In this document: piece by piece, positions 6,931 to 14,741 of the stretch | How positions within the stretch are numbered: the stretch's first letter is position 1 | How the letters are laid out: each line of letters starts with the position of its first letter | The notes under the pieces: generated by a model | Seen by the model: only the letters and a program-made list of their open reading frames with translations | The model's database searches: none | What the model was told of the DNA's origin: nothing | Program-made: the position numbers and the translations under genes | From: Methanoregula sp. UBA471 | GTDB taxonomy: Archaea; Halobacteriota; Methanomicrobia; Methanomicrobiales; Methanospirillaceae | Direction of reading: 5' to 3' | NCBI GenBank assembly: GCA_002495065.1 | Contig: DADT01000069.1 | Location: 1 to 18,680 of the forward strand | Length of the DNA: 18,680 nucleotides

Positions 6931-8316
6931 ATGGCCGACCTCTCGTGGCTGATCGAACCGGTCTACATCGTGACAATCTTCTTCTTTATTATCGGCATGC
7001 AGAGAATGAGCCACCCGCTCACAGCCCGGAGCGGGATCGTCTGGGCCGGCGCCGCGATGCTGATCGCAACGCTCGTAACGTTTTTTACACCACATCTCAC
7101 CAATCTTGCCCTGATCGCGATTGCGATCGTGATTGGCGGGGGATTTGGTTATATTGCGGCAAAGCGTGTCGCAATGACCAATATGCCCCAGATGATAGCG
7201 CTCTATAATGGTATGGGTGGCGGCGCGGCGGCCGGAATCTCGGCAGTCGCACTCCTCGGCACAACCACGGCCACCACCGGTTCACTCGCTGTAGTCGGCG
7301 GCCTCATCGGGGCCGTCTCGTTCACGGGGAGCATCGTGGCATTCCTGAAACTCCAGGGCTGGATGCGGCCGCGGCCGATTACCTTCCCGGGCCAGCACAT
7401 AATCAATATACTTGTCCTGGCCCTTGCTGTCGTTTCTGGTGTGCTCGTCATCGCGCAACCGTCCTGGATCCCGCTCTCCGTTACCATGTACCTCCCCTTG
7501 TTCTTCGTCCTCTCGCTCGGCTTCGGGCTCCTGATGACCCTCCCGATCGGCGGGGCTGACATGCCTGTCGTAATCTCGATGTACAACGCGTTCACCGGGC
7601 TTGCCGTCGCACTCGACGGGTTCTCGTTTGCGACCCCCAACTATGCCATGGTTGTTGCAGGTATCATTGTCGGGGCCGCCGGTTCACTCCTGACGCTCAA
7701 TATGGCCCGGGCAATGAACCGTTCGCTCTCGAATGTGTTTTTCGGTGCATTCGGCGCGACGGAGGAGAAAGGGGTAATGATCCAGGGAAGCATGAAATCG
7801 ATTGAGGCCGACGACGTAGCAGTACTGCTCGCGTACGCGGACAAAGTTATCATCGCCCCCGGTTATGGTATGGCAGTTGCCCAGGCGCAACAAAAAGTCA
7901 AGGAGCTGACCGACCTGCTCGGAAGCAGGAACATTCAGGTGAAGTTCGCTATCCACCCGGTTGCAGGGAGGATGCCCGGACACATGAACGTCCTTCTTGC
8001 CGAGGCCGGAGTAGCTTACGACCACCTTTTCGACCGGGATGAAATTAACCCGGAGTTCCCGAGCACCGATGTCGTCCTCGTCATCGGGGCAAATGACGTC
8101 GTCAACCCGGCAGCTCACCGTCAGGGCAGCCCGCTCTTCGGTATGCCCATCCTCGACGTCGAGCAGGCAAAGAACGTCATTGTCCTCAAGCGCGGCCAGG
8201 GGAGGGGCTTTGCCGGGATCGAGAACGACCTGTTCTACCGGGACAACACGCGGATGCTGTACGGCGACGCGCAGGAGTCCGTCGGGAAGCTCGTGCAGGC
8301 CATCAAGAAACTCTAG
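6931..8316 (+). CDS. pntB: NAD(P) transhydrogenase beta subunit
   Basis: A 461-residue subunit with about nine membrane helices (residues 8-265) and a soluble NADP(H)-binding domain III (about 285-461). Membrane motif: KRVAMTNMPQMIALYNGMGG (78-97). Domain III motifs: GYGMAVAQAQ (311-320), GANDVVNPAA (386-395) and KRGQGRGFAG (420-429). The last differs from the common KRSM...GYAG form, the Ser after KR being Gly (residue 422). The start at ATG 6931 is chosen because SD GGAGGTG (6920-6926) precedes it by 4 nt and the protein begins MADLSWLIEPVYI, normal for PntB. An in-frame start at 6865 would add 22 unrelated residues inside pntAB. Confidence 0.94.
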   Translation: MADLSWLIEPVYIVTIFFFIIGMQRMSHPLTARSGIVWAGAAMLIATLVTFFTPHLTNLALIAIAIVIGGGFGYIAAKRVAMTNMPQMIALYNGMGGGAAAGISAVALLGTTTATTGSLAVVGGLIGAVSFTGSIVAFLKLQGWMRPRPITFPGQHIINILVLALAVVSGVLVIAQPSWIPLSVTMYLPLFFVLSLGFGLLMTLPIGGADMPVVISMYNAFTGLAVALDGFSFATPNYAMVVAGIIVGAAGSLLTLNMARAMNRSLSNVFFGAFGATEEKGVMIQGSMKSIEADDVAVLLAYADKVIIAPGYGMAVAQAQQKVKELTDLLGSRNIQVKFAIHPVAGRMPGHMNVLLAEAGVAYDHLFDRDEINPEFPSTDVVLVIGANDVVNPAAHRQGSPLFGMPILDVEQAKNVIVLKRGQGRGFAGIENDLFYRDNTRMLYGDAQESVGKLVQAIKKL

Positions 8317-8340
8317 GCCTGCAGCCTGCTGACAGGAACT

Positions 8341-8400
8341 ACAGAGTCACTCTCTGTGAAGGAGGGAGGTTAGGAAAGGCACAGGCACAATCCCCTCCCT
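8341..8400. terminator. Stem-loops between convergent pntB and ppx-like genes
   Basis: ACAGAG-TCACT-CTCTGT (8341-8357) is a perfect 6-bp hairpin. AGGGAGG (8363-8369) pairs with CCTCCCT (8394-8400). They lie in the 93-bp gap between converging genes. No strong T-run is present, so the terminator role is a guess from position. Confidence 0.35.
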
Positions 8401-8409
8401 GCATACCAG

Positions 8410-9987
8410 TCAACAGTTCCTGACGATGTTCAGCACCAGTTTTTTTGAAAAGATCTTTTCAAATGCCTTTTTCTCGGCCTCAACACCCCAGATTTCCAGC
8501 TGACAGTCTCCCCGGGTGACAACATCGAGGATGACCGAGTTTTTTTCGACACGGGAGAAACGAACATCCTGCACGAGCGCCGTATGGCTGCGGTCGAGAC
8601 TTTCCCCGAGACGAATGAAGGTCGTCAGTACTCCCAGGGTATCCCGCTCATGTGCATCGAACATAAGAATTTCGGGATCTTTTTTCCTCGGGGTTTTTTT
8701 CCGGTGAAACCGTGCAATATTGGCCATGAAACTAATCTCCTTTTGATCAAAACCAAGAAGTTCTGAATTTTTTATGATATAGTATGAGTGCGCATGATGG
8801 TTGGTGTAGGAGATGAAGGAGCCGATATCATGGAGAAATGTGGCATATTCAAGCAGTTCACGCTCACGGTCACCAAAGGAGTGAAGTTTCAATTGTCCTG
8901 CCGAATCAAATAACGAAAGTACGAGGCTCGTGACCGTCCTGGCGTGGACCTCATTGATTCCACAGGATCTTCCCAGCTGCAGGACACTGCGCTGCCGGGG
9001 TGAGAGATCTCCGAGAAGAGGGAAAACATCCATTCTCGAGCAATAATCGACCATGAGTCCATCCTGAAGACCGCGATCGGTGACGGTAACGGCATCGAGG
9101 GCCAGCTCTTTCATGAATGTATCAAGAATCGCGGCTCCCGGTATGATGATATCTGCACGCCCGGGATTTATACCCGGAATTTTCCTGCGTTGCTCAAGAG
9201 GGACCGAACAGAGCAGATCGATGACTTTACGCAAATCTTTAGAACTCAGGACCGCCTCTCCTGAATTTTCCTCCACGTGAAGGAGTTTCTGGGCAATTTC
9301 ATAGAGGTTTATGATTGTGCCGGAACTGCCGATTGCAATGTCGGGTTTCTGGTCCCGAATCTTCCGGACCGAATGAATAATGGCATCTTTTATCGGTTGC
9401 TGGATTTTCCTGTACTGGTGATGCGAAACAGGCCCGGTTGAATGAGCGTTCAGGTAAAGATTTGAAAGCCGTATCGCCCCCAGCCTGAAACTTTCCAGAT
9501 ACTGGTAGTTCTGTTCGCCACCGACCGCAATTTCTGTACTTCCACCGCCGATATCAATAAAAAAGGCCAGGCGGTTGCCAAGGTGAAATCCCCGCGAAAC
9601 ACCGAGATAAATCAGGCGGGCCTCTTCCTGTCCGGAAATTACCCGGACATCGAGGCGGGCTTCCTGACGCAAGAGGTGCAGGATCTCCTGCTGGTTTGAC
9701 GCCTCCCGCATGGCAGATGTCGCAACGGCGACAAATTCATCGGTATGAAATGTCCGTGCAAGTTCTGTTAACTGCTTACAGACAATAACCAGTCGTTCGA
9801 TGGCTTCCGGGAGGATCTCTTCTTCTTCAAATTCTCCCTCTCCGAGTCGCACCTGTTGCTTCTGCCGCGAAAGAATGCTGTAGGAGTGATTGGGATTGAG
9901 CCTTACGACAAGGAGACGGACTGAGTTTGTCCCTATATCAATAAACGATACGACGCGACCATCCGGGCCGACAGGTGTTGTCTTCAC
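8410..9987 (-). CDS. Ppx/GppA family phosphatase with C-terminal HD domain
   Basis: Predicted exopolyphosphatase or guanosine pentaphosphatase, 525 residues. The actin-like ASKHA core (about 12-315) carries the phosphate-1 loop DIGTNSVRLLV (17-27), GQEEARL with the likely catalytic Glu121 (119-125), DIGGGSTE (145-152) and GINPGRADII (272-281). An HD-type C-terminal domain (about 330-525) has His348, HDIG (386-389) and ESLD (462-465), as in long Ppx/GppA proteins. The start is GTG at 9987. It overlaps the upstream stop as GTGA, with GGTGAT 3 nt upstream, so translation is coupled. It is the last gene of the ppk1 operon, which favours polyphosphate as substrate over pppGpp. The exact substrate cannot be fixed from sequence. 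Confidence 0.9.
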   Translation of the reverse strand: MKTTPVGPDGRVVSFIDIGTNSVRLLVVRLNPNHSYSILSRQKQQVRLGEGEFEEEEILPEAIERLVIVCKQLTELARTFHTDEFVAVATSAMREASNQQEILHLLRQEARLDVRVISGQEEARLIYLGVSRGFHLGNRLAFFIDIGGGSTEIAVGGEQNYQYLESFRLGAIRLSNLYLNAHSTGPVSHHQYRKIQQPIKDAIIHSVRKIRDQKPDIAIGSSGTIINLYEIAQKLLHVEENSGEAVLSSKDLRKVIDLLCSVPLEQRRKIPGINPGRADIIIPGAAILDTFMKELALDAVTVTDRGLQDGLMVDYCSRMDVFPLLGDLSPRQRSVLQLGRSCGINEVHARTVTSLVLSLFDSAGQLKLHSFGDRERELLEYATFLHDIGSFISYTNHHAHSYYIIKNSELLGFDQKEISFMANIARFHRKKTPRKKDPEILMFDAHERDTLGVLTTFIRLGESLDRSHTALVQDVRFSRVEKNSVILDVVTRGDCQLEIWGVEAEKKAFEKIFSKKLVLNIVRNC

Positions 9988-11585
9988 CGGATCACCAGGG
10001 TCCGTTCAAATACCTCCGTGAAGAGATCCCCTTTCTGCAATGCCCGTTGAATTTCTGCAGATGCATCGTGCTGAACTGACGTTTCGATGACCACCTCATC
10101 GGCTCCCGCTGAGCAATGAACCGAGGTAACCAATCCGAGATGGAGATAGTCCAGACCATCAGCAATCCGAATCAGGGAAGCAAGCATCCGGACGTGCTTA
10201 CGCTGTTCCGGGGAGAGGAGAGAGAAAAAACCATAGGAATCAAGGCGAACATTTCCTTGGTGGGCGGCAGAAATGAGGCCAATCATACCACGGTCAGTTA
10301 TACCGACAGGGAGCGTGTCGTCGGATATAATCATATCCATACTGCGATCCCCATGTCCTTTCCGTCCGTATTTCCAGCCGATGTCATGGAGACAGCTGGC
10401 ACATTCAAGTAAGAATCGTTCCCGGGCCTGCATCTGGTGAAGAGCCGCAAGATCGTCGAAGATCTGCAAGGCGAGCGTGGTTACGGAACGACTGTGAGGT
10501 ATTCCTTCAGGAAACTGAGAGGAAAGTGCAGAAACTGAAGAGCGGACCGCATCCGGGTGCGGAATTTCAGGCAGACCGAACCGTTTCTTGATTCCCCCGG
10601 TAAGGGTAACGCGGAGCTCATCCCAGATACCGGCACTCCCAACCGATTCCCAGTATCTCACAAGTCTGCGGTAGACACGTGTTCGCTCCTTTTCCCGGTC
10701 AGATAGAAAATGCCGGTAGCTGGTTCTCCTTCCTTCTCTTCCCGTGGAGGCGGGGTCATTTCCCGGGGAAGAACGTTCAGTTGGCAGCATGGCCATCACG
10801 GTATCAATCCAGACATCGCAGTCATGGAGGTCCCCAAGGATTTCCTGGATTCTTTTTACCCGTATAAGGGATTTTTTGAGATTCCGGCGGTAGAGAGGAG
10901 CATACACTTCCATCGTGTACCTGAGTTTTTTTGCCGCTATTCTCATCGCGTGATGTTCTGCCACAGCATCCGGATTATACATGTGACGTTCATACTGCAT
11001 CAGAACAGAGAGACGGCTGGAAATGCGGGCGGCAGAAACCGGCGGAATTCCATACAGGGCTGGTTTTGTCCGGGCATTTCCGGCCCTGGTGATAACCTCA
11101 GTGCAACCGGCTCTCATATCCCCGGGTATACCGCTCCTTTCCAGGTTTTCCAGGGCTGACAGAACGGTCCTCTGGAGTTTCTGGCGCTTTTTCTGCAGCC
11201 GGGTGAGAAGGAATGTTTCAACATCGACCGGACGGATCTCTCTGCCCGCATCGCTGCCGGGATCCTCACGTGCCTTCTCTTTCTTCAGCCGTATTAAAAA
11301 CGCTATCTGGACATCCGCATCCCGGGCATCACCCAGGGCACGGGTGATCTTTTGCAGTTCCCGCAGCCATACGCGGAATTTTTTTTTAGGGAAACATGAC
11401 TTAAAAAGAGGGAGTGCAGCCCTGAGCCGCCGTGATGCAACGCGCATACGGTGGATATGTTCGATATCCTGTGCAGACCGGACTCCATCGATCTCAACAA
11501 GAAATGCGTCGAGGAGCGGAAGAATCCGCTGCACACCAAATATGCAGGCTGCCGGTACCTGTCCGGGCTCCTCACTGTTGGTCAT
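9984..11585 (-). CDS. CHAD domain protein fused to a C-terminal HD domain
   Basis: A 533-residue protein. The N-terminal part (about 18-320) is a CHAD domain, an alpha-helical module of two halves with conserved His/Arg/Lys that binds inorganic polyphosphate. The paired signatures are HRMRVASRRLRAA (45-57) with LGDARDAD (84-91), and HHAMRIAAKKLRY (211-223) with LGDLHDCD (250-257). The C-terminal part (about 345-533) resembles the HD domain of the neighbouring Ppx/GppA protein and keeps His364, HDIG (400-403) and Asp476. No CYTH domain is present. The start chosen is ATG 11585, overlapping ppk1 by 14 bp; an in-frame ATG at 11627 would add 14 residues without a better ribosome site. The domain calls are firm, but the enzymatic role of the HD part is unknown. 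Confidence 0.88.
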   Translation of the reverse strand: MTNSEEPGQVPAACIFGVQRILPLLDAFLVEIDGVRSAQDIEHIHRMRVASRRLRAALPLFKSCFPKKKFRVWLRELQKITRALGDARDADVQIAFLIRLKKEKAREDPGSDAGREIRPVDVETFLLTRLQKKRQKLQRTVLSALENLERSGIPGDMRAGCTEVITRAGNARTKPALYGIPPVSAARISSRLSVLMQYERHMYNPDAVAEHHAMRIAAKKLRYTMEVYAPLYRRNLKKSLIRVKRIQEILGDLHDCDVWIDTVMAMLPTERSSPGNDPASTGREGRRTSYRHFLSDREKERTRVYRRLVRYWESVGSAGIWDELRVTLTGGIKKRFGLPEIPHPDAVRSSVSALSSQFPEGIPHSRSVTTLALQIFDDLAALHQMQARERFLLECASCLHDIGWKYGRKGHGDRSMDMIISDDTLPVGITDRGMIGLISAAHQGNVRLDSYGFFSLLSPEQRKHVRMLASLIRIADGLDYLHLGLVTSVHCSAGADEVVIETSVQHDASAEIQRALQKGDLFTEVFERTLVIR

Positions 11586-13671
11586 TATGCCAGACCCCCC
11601 GGTGATCTGCCAGCCAGCTCTGCGCATTCAGGGGTTGTGCATCCCTGTCCGGCAGCCTTCGTTCATACGTCCCGTCACTTTTCAGGAGACGTGTCTTGAC
11701 CGTGTCCTGCAGCTGGACCGAAAGAATGATGGATATAATCGCTTTGCGCATTGCAGGATCTTCAACGGGAAACAGCACTTCAACACGGCGGTCAAGGTTA
11801 CGCGGCATGAGATCTGCACTTCCTAAAAAGACCTCTTCATCCCCTCCGTTATGGAAATAATAGATCCGGGCATGCTCAAGAAACCGCCCGACAATCGCAC
11901 TAACCGTAATATTCTCGCTTAAACCCTGAATTCCCGGTCGCAGACAACAGATGCCCCGGACCTGCAACTCGACGTTTACACCGGCCTGTGACGCCCGGTA
12001 CAGGGCAGTAATGCAGGCGGGATCGACCAGAGCATTCATCTTGAAGATCAGGTGGCCGTCGCCATGGGAACGGTGGCGGGTTATTTCCCGATCAATCCGG
12101 TCTATGATACCCTGACGCAGGGTTACCGGTGCAACCATCAGTTTCTTGTATTGATCTATCCGTGCATACCCGGTAAGGAAATTAAAAAGGTTTGCGACAT
12201 CATGCCCCGTCTCCTTATCACAGGTAAACAGGCCAAAGTCGGTATAGATACGGCTCGTGGTGGCATTATAATTGCCGGTGCCGAGGTGCATATAACGGCG
12301 TATCCCGTCTTTTTCCCGTCGGACGACCATGCAGAGTTTTGCATGGACCTTCAGGCCAACGACGCCGTATACCACGTGGACTCCCTGATGTTCAAGAGCC
12401 CGGGCCCAGCCGATATTGTTCTCCTCGTCAAAACGGGCCTTGAGCTCGATCAGGGCAGCGACCGCTTTTCCGTTCTCGCGGGCTTCCATGAGAGCATTCA
12501 CGACCGGTGAATTTGAGCCGACGCGATACAGGGTAATTTTTATCGCAAGGACATCCGGATCATGGGCAGCCTGCCGAAGAAAGTTAACCACCGGTGAGAA
12601 ACTGTCGTACGGGTGGTACAGAAGTATATTATGATGACGGATTGCTGAAAATATGTCTTTTCCCTCACTAAGATCTGAGGGGAGGGAGGGGAGGAAAGGG
12701 AGGTCTTTCAAGTCGGGGCGATCAAGTGCGAGAAGCTGCATAAAGTCAGCCATACCGACCGGGTGGCCGATCCGGTAAAGCATTGAGGGACTGACCCCCA
12801 GTTTCTTCTCCAGCATATGGCAAATACCGTCATGCATGGAATGATCCACCTCAATACGCACCGGTTTTCCCTTTGCTCTCTGCTCCATGATTTCTTCGAC
12901 CGTTGTCAGGAGATCCGAAGCTTCATCGACTTCGATCTCGATATCTGCATCACGGGTAATCCGAAACGGGAACGATGCAATAACATCCATACCCGGGAAC
13001 AGCATGTCAAGGTGTGCGGCAATAATCTCCTCGAGATACACGAAATGAATTTCAGAAACATCATCTCCGGTATCTTCCGAAGGAGGAATCCGGACAAAAC
13101 GGGAGAAAAGGTTTGTCGGGACCTTAACCCGTGCAAAAAATTCCTTTTTATTCAAATCCTTCACGATAATCGCAAGGTTAAGTGAAAGATTTGAGATGAA
13201 GGGAAACGGGTGGGAACTGTCGAATGCAAGGGGAGTTAAAACCGGGAATACCTCATTTACAAAAAAAGTATGGCAGGTTTTTTTTTGTTCATCCGAAAGA
13301 CCCGCGTACATATGGACATGGATACCTGCAGCATCAAGCCGCGGCAGGATCTCTTCATGCCAGATATTGTACTGGGAATCAAGTTCCGGGATGAGCATCT
13401 TCCTGATTGCATCCAGCTGCTGGCCCGGCGTCATGCCATCCGGAGGAGATTTCAGCACCCCCTGGGCAAGCTGCCGCTGGAGACCAGATACCCGTACCAT
13501 AAAAAATTCATCGAGATTATTGGCAAAGATTGCAAGGAACTTTACCCGTTCCAGAACAGGGTGGGTTTCATCCCGTGCCTCGTCAAGGACGTGGTGGTTG
13601 AACCGTATCCAGCTCAGTTCACGGTTGAGGTAGTAAGAAGGATCGTCAACCGCCGGGTGTGGTGTATCCAT
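11572..13671 (-). CDS. ppk1: Polyphosphate kinase 1
   Basis: Reversibly polymerises the gamma-phosphate of ATP into inorganic polyphosphate. The 699 residues show the full PPK1 layout. The N domain begins YYLNRELSWIRFN (13-25) with FLAIFANNLDEFFMVRV (45-61). A head domain runs to about residue 320, followed by two phospholipase-D-like catalytic domains. GLKVHAK (439-445) contains His443 at the position of the autophosphorylated His435 of E. coli. HLGTGNYN (462-469) and FLEHARIYYF (597-606) with the second His600 are present, as is GSADLMPRNLDRRVE (617-631). The start is ATG 13671, with only a weak GGGGA upstream. It is first in the operon with the CHAD-HD and Ppx genes. Length and active-site residues appear intact. 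Confidence 0.96.
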   Translation of the reverse strand: MDTPHPAVDDPSYYLNRELSWIRFNHHVLDEARDETHPVLERVKFLAIFANNLDEFFMVRVSGLQRQLAQGVLKSPPDGMTPGQQLDAIRKMLIPELDSQYNIWHEEILPRLDAAGIHVHMYAGLSDEQKKTCHTFFVNEVFPVLTPLAFDSSHPFPFISNLSLNLAIIVKDLNKKEFFARVKVPTNLFSRFVRIPPSEDTGDDVSEIHFVYLEEIIAAHLDMLFPGMDVIASFPFRITRDADIEIEVDEASDLLTTVEEIMEQRAKGKPVRIEVDHSMHDGICHMLEKKLGVSPSMLYRIGHPVGMADFMQLLALDRPDLKDLPFLPSLPSDLSEGKDIFSAIRHHNILLYHPYDSFSPVVNFLRQAAHDPDVLAIKITLYRVGSNSPVVNALMEARENGKAVAALIELKARFDEENNIGWARALEHQGVHVVYGVVGLKVHAKLCMVVRREKDGIRRYMHLGTGNYNATTSRIYTDFGLFTCDKETGHDVANLFNFLTGYARIDQYKKLMVAPVTLRQGIIDRIDREITRHRSHGDGHLIFKMNALVDPACITALYRASQAGVNVELQVRGICCLRPGIQGLSENITVSAIVGRFLEHARIYYFHNGGDEEVFLGSADLMPRNLDRRVEVLFPVEDPAMRKAIISIILSVQLQDTVKTRLLKSDGTYERRLPDRDAQPLNAQSWLADHRGVWHNDQQ

Positions 13672-13748
13672 GGTCAGTTCCCCGTAAAGGTTCAGGGTGT
13701 CAGTGCAGCTTCTCTGACTTCTTTTAGAGTAGAGAAAGATGCAGGATG

Positions 13749-13756
13749 AAATATAT
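13749..13756 (-). promoter_or_regulatory. TATA-like box of the polyphosphate operon
   Basis: On the minus strand ATATATTT lies 78 bp before the ppk1 ATG, predicting a start near 13725 and a leader of about 55 nt. It is the best TATA match upstream; the start is inferred. Confidence 0.45.
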
Positions 13757-13833
13757 CCTTCCGTGTCGTACGACGCATGAGAGATATGAATGCAGCAGCC
13801 CCAAGTTTATGTCAAAAAAGTGATTTTCAGGAT

Positions 13834-14014
13834 CTGCTGAAAACTGGCATGAACGGAGTTCGCACCCGAACCATGAAAATTATTAAATCCTATAATTTTA
13901 TGAGGGCTCCCCGTCTCAGGGCCTCTCCTCGGCAACAGCGGGGCAGTGCGGTGTTTGCAAATATGCTTACAGGCACTGATCCGCTGCGGGGGCGCCCCGT
14001 CGGGGGCAGCGGGG
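13834..14014 (+). repeat. Composite repeat C-A-B, copy 2
   Basis: Part C (13834-13884) matches the minus-strand block 14716-14662, for example CACCCGAACCATGAAAA against CACCCAAACCATGAAAA. Next is an A+T inverted repeat (13872-13883 with 13892-13902). Hairpin A2 is at 13909-13943, outer stem CCCCG/CGGGG and inner GCC/GGC. Hairpin B2 is at 13981-14012, outer stem CCGCTGC/GCAGCGG. An 83-codon frame (13777-14028) overlies the repeat but is probably not a gene, since its sequence is explained by the hairpins. Confidence 0.8.
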
Positions 14015-14073
14015 TTTATCACAAATAATTATGAGGAAATAACAATCCATTTCTCACATCTGTTTAATTTAAT

Positions 14074-14206
14074 TTATAGTCAAGAACATAAAGTTTAATA
14101 CAAATGTGATTGATTTAACTGAATTTCCGTTCCCGTTCGCAAATTCGACCCCGTACAATCAATTTCATTTTTCAAGTTGTCCTAGCTTCAAGGTTCTTGA
14201 CTATAA
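14074..14206. repeat. Imperfect long inverted repeat (133 bp)
   Basis: The ends are a perfect 14-bp inverted repeat: TTATAGTCAAGAAC (14074-14087) and GTTCTTGACTATAA (14193-14206). Further in, AAATGTGATTGATT (14102-14115) pairs with AATCAATTTCATTT (14157-14170) at 12 of 14 positions. A third block, GAATTTCCG near 14121-14129, pairs with CGCAAATTC near 14138-14146. No coding frame and no obvious target-site duplication are seen. It could be a small non-autonomous mobile element or a hairpin RNA. Confidence 0.7.
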
Positions 14207-14568
14207 TATGGAAATAGGTGACTTAACGTCTCAACCCGCGAGCGTACTCAATTTCCATTCTGTGTGCCTGTGGCCGCAGGCATCGTGTTTGTTTACATTG
14301 GAAACCCTAAGATTTCAATAAACTGCGAATCACCTATTATCGGCGGGGATAGTGCCTGTCTCCCCGAACGCCTCTTCGGTTTGCGATGGTGTTTGTATTA
14401 CCGTCTCTGGAATTATCGCTCCAGAGTGGATGCAACAGCGGCGGGGGCGGAGGCATTACCTGCCGTAGACCTAAAAGAGCGTTGAGAAAAATATTGGGAG
14501 GATTTCCCATGAAAATAACACAATTCAAGTAATTTCGGGAAGAGCCAATCCCGTTACTGCGATGACCT
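14207..14568. other. Gene-free stretch with further inverted repeats
   Basis: No credible gene. ATGGAAAT (14208-14215) pairs with ATTTCCAT (14251-14258). AATAGGTGA (14213-14221) pairs with TCACCTATT (14330-14338). TGCCTG/CAGGCA form a hairpin near 14265-14282, and TCTGGA/TCCAGA near 14404-14423. A 7-codon frame (14509-14532) follows GGGAGGAT but has no known role. Confidence 0.4.
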
Positions 14569-14716
14569 GCGCCGCCCCCGAAGGGACGCCCCCGCGGCGC
14601 TTCAATTACCTGAACCGCCCCTGCTTTCTCGAGAGCCTGTTGCGGATGGTAGTCGTACCTTCACAATTTTTCATGGTTTGGGTGAGAACCATCCCTGTTC
14701 ATGCCCGTTTCAACAA
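14569..14716 (-). repeat. Composite repeat C-A-B, copy 4 (inverted)
   Basis: Read on the minus strand, part C is at 14716-14662. A diverged A hairpin follows at 14645-14615 (CCGC/GCGG outer stem, CTCTCGAG core), then B4 at 14600-14569 with outer stem GCGCCGC/GCGGCGC. B4 matches B3 (15725-15756) at 29 of 32 positions. Two of the three differences are the two partners of the terminal base pair, C-G in B3 and G-C here. The order C-A-B is the same as in copy 2. Confidence 0.75.
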
Positions 14717-14741
14717 AAGCCGATTTTCATGGATTTTTGGA

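Noticed and set aside
13777..14028. 83-codon plus-strand frame
   Set aside because: Most of it is repeat parts C, A and B; the pairing between hairpin arms accounts for the sequence, and the related copy at 14716-14569 has stops in the matching frame.
14337..14528. 63-codon minus-strand frame with a run of prolines
   Set aside because: Low complexity over a GC-rich inverted-repeat area, no ribosome site.
14509..14532. Seven-codon frame MKITQFK after GGGAGGAT
   Set aside because: It has a good ribosome site, but no gene follows that it could control on this strand.
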